Source of the DNA: Phenylobacterium sp. | GTDB lineage: Bacteria > Pseudomonadota > Alphaproteobacteria > Caulobacterales > Caulobacteraceae | Assembly: GCF_013911965.1 (NCBI RefSeq) | Contig: NZ_JACESE010000004.1 | Span: 62,001-126,000 of the forward strand | Direction: 5' to 3' | Length of the DNA: 64,000 bases | In this document: positions 62,708 through 64,000 of the stretch, in pieces | Numbering within the stretch: the first letter of the stretch is position 1 | How the letters are laid out: every line of letters starts with the position of its first letter | Notes under the pieces: model-generated | What the model was told of the DNA's origin: nothing | Seen by the model: only the letters and a program-made list of their open reading frames with translations | Database searches by the model: none | Program-made: the position numbers and the translations under genes

Positions 62708-63258
62708 AGGCCGCCCCTGCCGCCGCCAAGGTCGCGATCTTGCCGAACGTCCCGCGCAAAGCCGCCGCCGACTCCGCCTCCGGCTCCCAGCTCGCCCGCA
62801 TCGGCGTGAGCCTGCCGGCCCGGCTGCTCGCCCAGGTGGATCAGATGGTGGCCGAGCGCGGCCTGCCCGGCCGCTCGCAACTGATCGCCGAACTGATCCG
62901 CCACGAGGTGGCCGATGTGGACCGCGACGGCGGCGACGGCGTCCGGGCCGGCACGATCACCCTGATCTACCGCGCCGACTCCGGCCGCGTGCGGCACGCG
63001 CTCGCCCGCGTGCAGAGCGAGTTCGTCAAGGAGGTGATCTCCTCCCAGCACGTCTTCCTCGAGGACGACCAGTCCCTGGAGGTGCTGCTCGTCCAGGGCT
63101 CGGTGGAGCGGCTGCAGCAGCTCTGCGACCGGCTGCGCGGCGTGCGCGCCGTCCAGCAGCTGAAGCTGGTGACCACCACATCCCTCCTTCCGCCGCTGCA
63201 CGCCCATGGCGGCGCCGAGATCGAGGAGACGCGGGCCGTCCGCCGCGCCGCCCTCTAG
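62704..63258 (+). CDS. NikR-like ribbon-helix-helix regulator lacking the nickel ligands
   Basis: The 184-residue product has a 30-residue extension, a ribbon-helix-helix domain (about 30-72; ARIGVSLPARLLAQVDQMVA and RSQLIAELIRHE), and the NikR-type ACT domain (about 83-165). By alignment, E. coli NikR His76, His87, His89 and Cys95 correspond to Ser105, His116, Phe118 and Ser124 here. Three of the four nickel ligands are therefore missing. It cannot be a classical nickel sensor and probably responds to a small organic ligand, perhaps the ABC transporter's cargo. It shares a CTAG stop with the convergent oxygenase. Confidence 0.85.
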   Translation: MKAAPAAAKVAILPNVPRKAAADSASGSQLARIGVSLPARLLAQVDQMVAERGLPGRSQLIAELIRHEVADVDRDGGDGVRAGTITLIYRADSGRVRHALARVQSEFVKEVISSQHVFLEDDQSLEVLLVQGSVERLQQLCDRLRGVRAVQQLKLVTTTSLLPPLHAHGGAEIEETRAVRRAAL

Positions 63259-64000
63259 GCGCGGACCGTGCGGCCGAAGCGGGGCTCGTCCTCCGGCAGG
63301 ACCAGCTCCCCTCGCGCGCGGCGGGCCTTCAGATAGGCGAAGGTGCGGGCGGTCTGGGCGAACAGGTGCTCGCCCGACACCAGGCGCGGATATCGGGGCG
63401 CTTCGCCCGGCGCGACCAGCCGCGGGTCGGGTTCGACCACCGTCTCGTAGTCGCAGGTGGCGAAGAAGGGGAAGCTGTAGCGTTCCTCGGCCACCTTCCG
63501 GACCCGGTGGGTGGTGGCGGTGAAGGCGCCATTGGTCCAGGCCTCCAGCATGTCGCCGATGTTGATGACGTAGCCGCCGGGAACCGGCGGCGCGTCGATC
63601 CACTCGCCCCGGCCGTTCAGCACCTCCAGGCCCGGGGCCGTGCCGCGCAGGATGGTGAAGAACTCATAGTCGGTGTGGGCGCCGATCCCCTCGCGGTCCT
63701 GGGCGGCGGGATCGAAGGGATAGTGGATCATGCGAAGCTGGCTGGGCGGCCGGCGGCGGTAGGGTTCGAAGTGGTCCTCCGGCAGGTCCAGCGCCAGGGC
63801 GAAGCCGCGGAACAGCCGGCGCGCCAGATCGGAGACCGCGGCGTAGTAGGCGCTCGCCGCCTCGCGGAACCCCGGCAGGTCGGGCCACCGGTTGGGCCCC
63901 AGCATCGGGGCCTCGCCCCGCGCCTCCGGCAGGTCGAGGTTGAGGTCGTAGGCCTCCTTCCGGTCGATGGTCCCGCCGGGGAAGACCTCCTCGCCCTCCG
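63255..64000 (-). CDS. Isopenicillin N synthase-like Fe(II)/2OG oxygenase (paralogue 2), 5' end beyond the window
   Basis: The frame stays open to the right edge, so the gene is cut; about 248 C-terminal residues are visible. It has LGPNRWPDLPGFREAASAYY, HxD in EGIGAHTDYEFFTILRGTAP, the distal histidine in FTATTHRV and RYSFPFF (RxS). It aligns closely with the oxygenase at 56545, including the shared NRWPD/NQWPD and GFRE motifs, so the two are paralogues flanking the ABC operon on its two sides. An internal ATG at 63905 is not the true start. Confidence 0.87.
   Translation of the reverse strand, partial: EGEEVFPGGTIDRKEAYDLNLDLPEARGEAPMLGPNRWPDLPGFREAASAYYAAVSDLARRLFRGFALALDLPEDHFEPYRRRPPSQLRMIHYPFDPAAQDREGIGAHTDYEFFTILRGTAPGLEVLNGRGEWIDAPPVPGGYVINIGDMLEAWTNGAFTATTHRVRKVAEERYSFPFFATCDYETVVEPDPRLVAPGEAPRYPRLVSGEHLFAQTARTFAYLKARRARGELVLPEDEPRFGRTVRA

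Overview
The window is very GC-rich, tightly packed DNA from an alphaproteobacterium, most likely a member of the Caulobacterales close to Caulobacter or Phenylobacterium. That placement is inferred from gene content (DUF1134/EipA, DUF983, DUF599, an HWE kinase, EcfG-type promoters, FNR/FixK boxes and several 2-oxoglutarate oxygenases), not from a phylogenetic marker. Layout: positions 1-7.4 kb carry the end of an MFS transporter, the translation genes rpmI-rplT-pheS-pheT, a VOC protein, an EipA-like lipoprotein and a soluble PAS chemoreceptor. Positions 7.7-10.5 kb hold a CehA-type PHP metallohydrolase and a divergent unknown gene with a TTG start. Positions 10.5-19.6 kb form a low-oxygen block (cation P-type ATPase, PhaC-like polymerase, host-attachment protein, universal stress protein, nitronate monooxygenase, DUF2892, TrxC, sulfide:quinone oxidoreductase) with four FNR/FixK-like boxes. 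Positions 19.7-27.4 kb complete a sulfide/persulfide handling region: rhodanese-MFP-RND-ArsR on one side, and methyltransferase-TauE/SafE-ArsR diverging from an ETHE1-type persulfide dioxygenase on the other. SQR would oxidise sulfide, rhodanese and the dioxygenase would process the sulfane sulfur, TauE/SafE or the RND pump would export products, and two ArsR proteins (one with the SqrR/BigR-like cysteine pair) would sense persulfide at two AT-rich palindromes. Positions 27.4-33.2 kb are signalling and housekeeping genes (LuxR regulator, hybrid kinase, FUSC, PhyH, DUF805, TfoX). Positions 33.3-37.8 kb are a patch of polymorphic-toxin and immunity genes next to a tRNA-Ser: a nuclease-tail remnant overlapping a SUKH immunity gene, a truncated gene, a tandem pair of related small proteins, and a GHH-type nuclease toxin overlapping its probable immunity gene. 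Positions 38-50.4 kb are mixed housekeeping and stress genes (msrA, MHS transporter, DUF3309, DUF983, entericidin, DUF1508, Mut7-C, PhyH, a general stress protein, hybrid kinase, lepA, GST), two of them behind clear EcfG promoters. Positions 50.5-56.3 kb carry a kinase whose membrane domain has the full ethylene/copper-binding residue set of plant ETR1, a DAACS symporter, a DUF1295 protein and a penicillin acylase. Positions 56.3-64 kb are a polyamine-type ABC transporter operon flanked by two paralogous IPNS-like oxygenases. It ends in a NikR-like regulator that has lost its nickel ligands, and a perfect 20-bp palindrome lies in its divergent promoter region.
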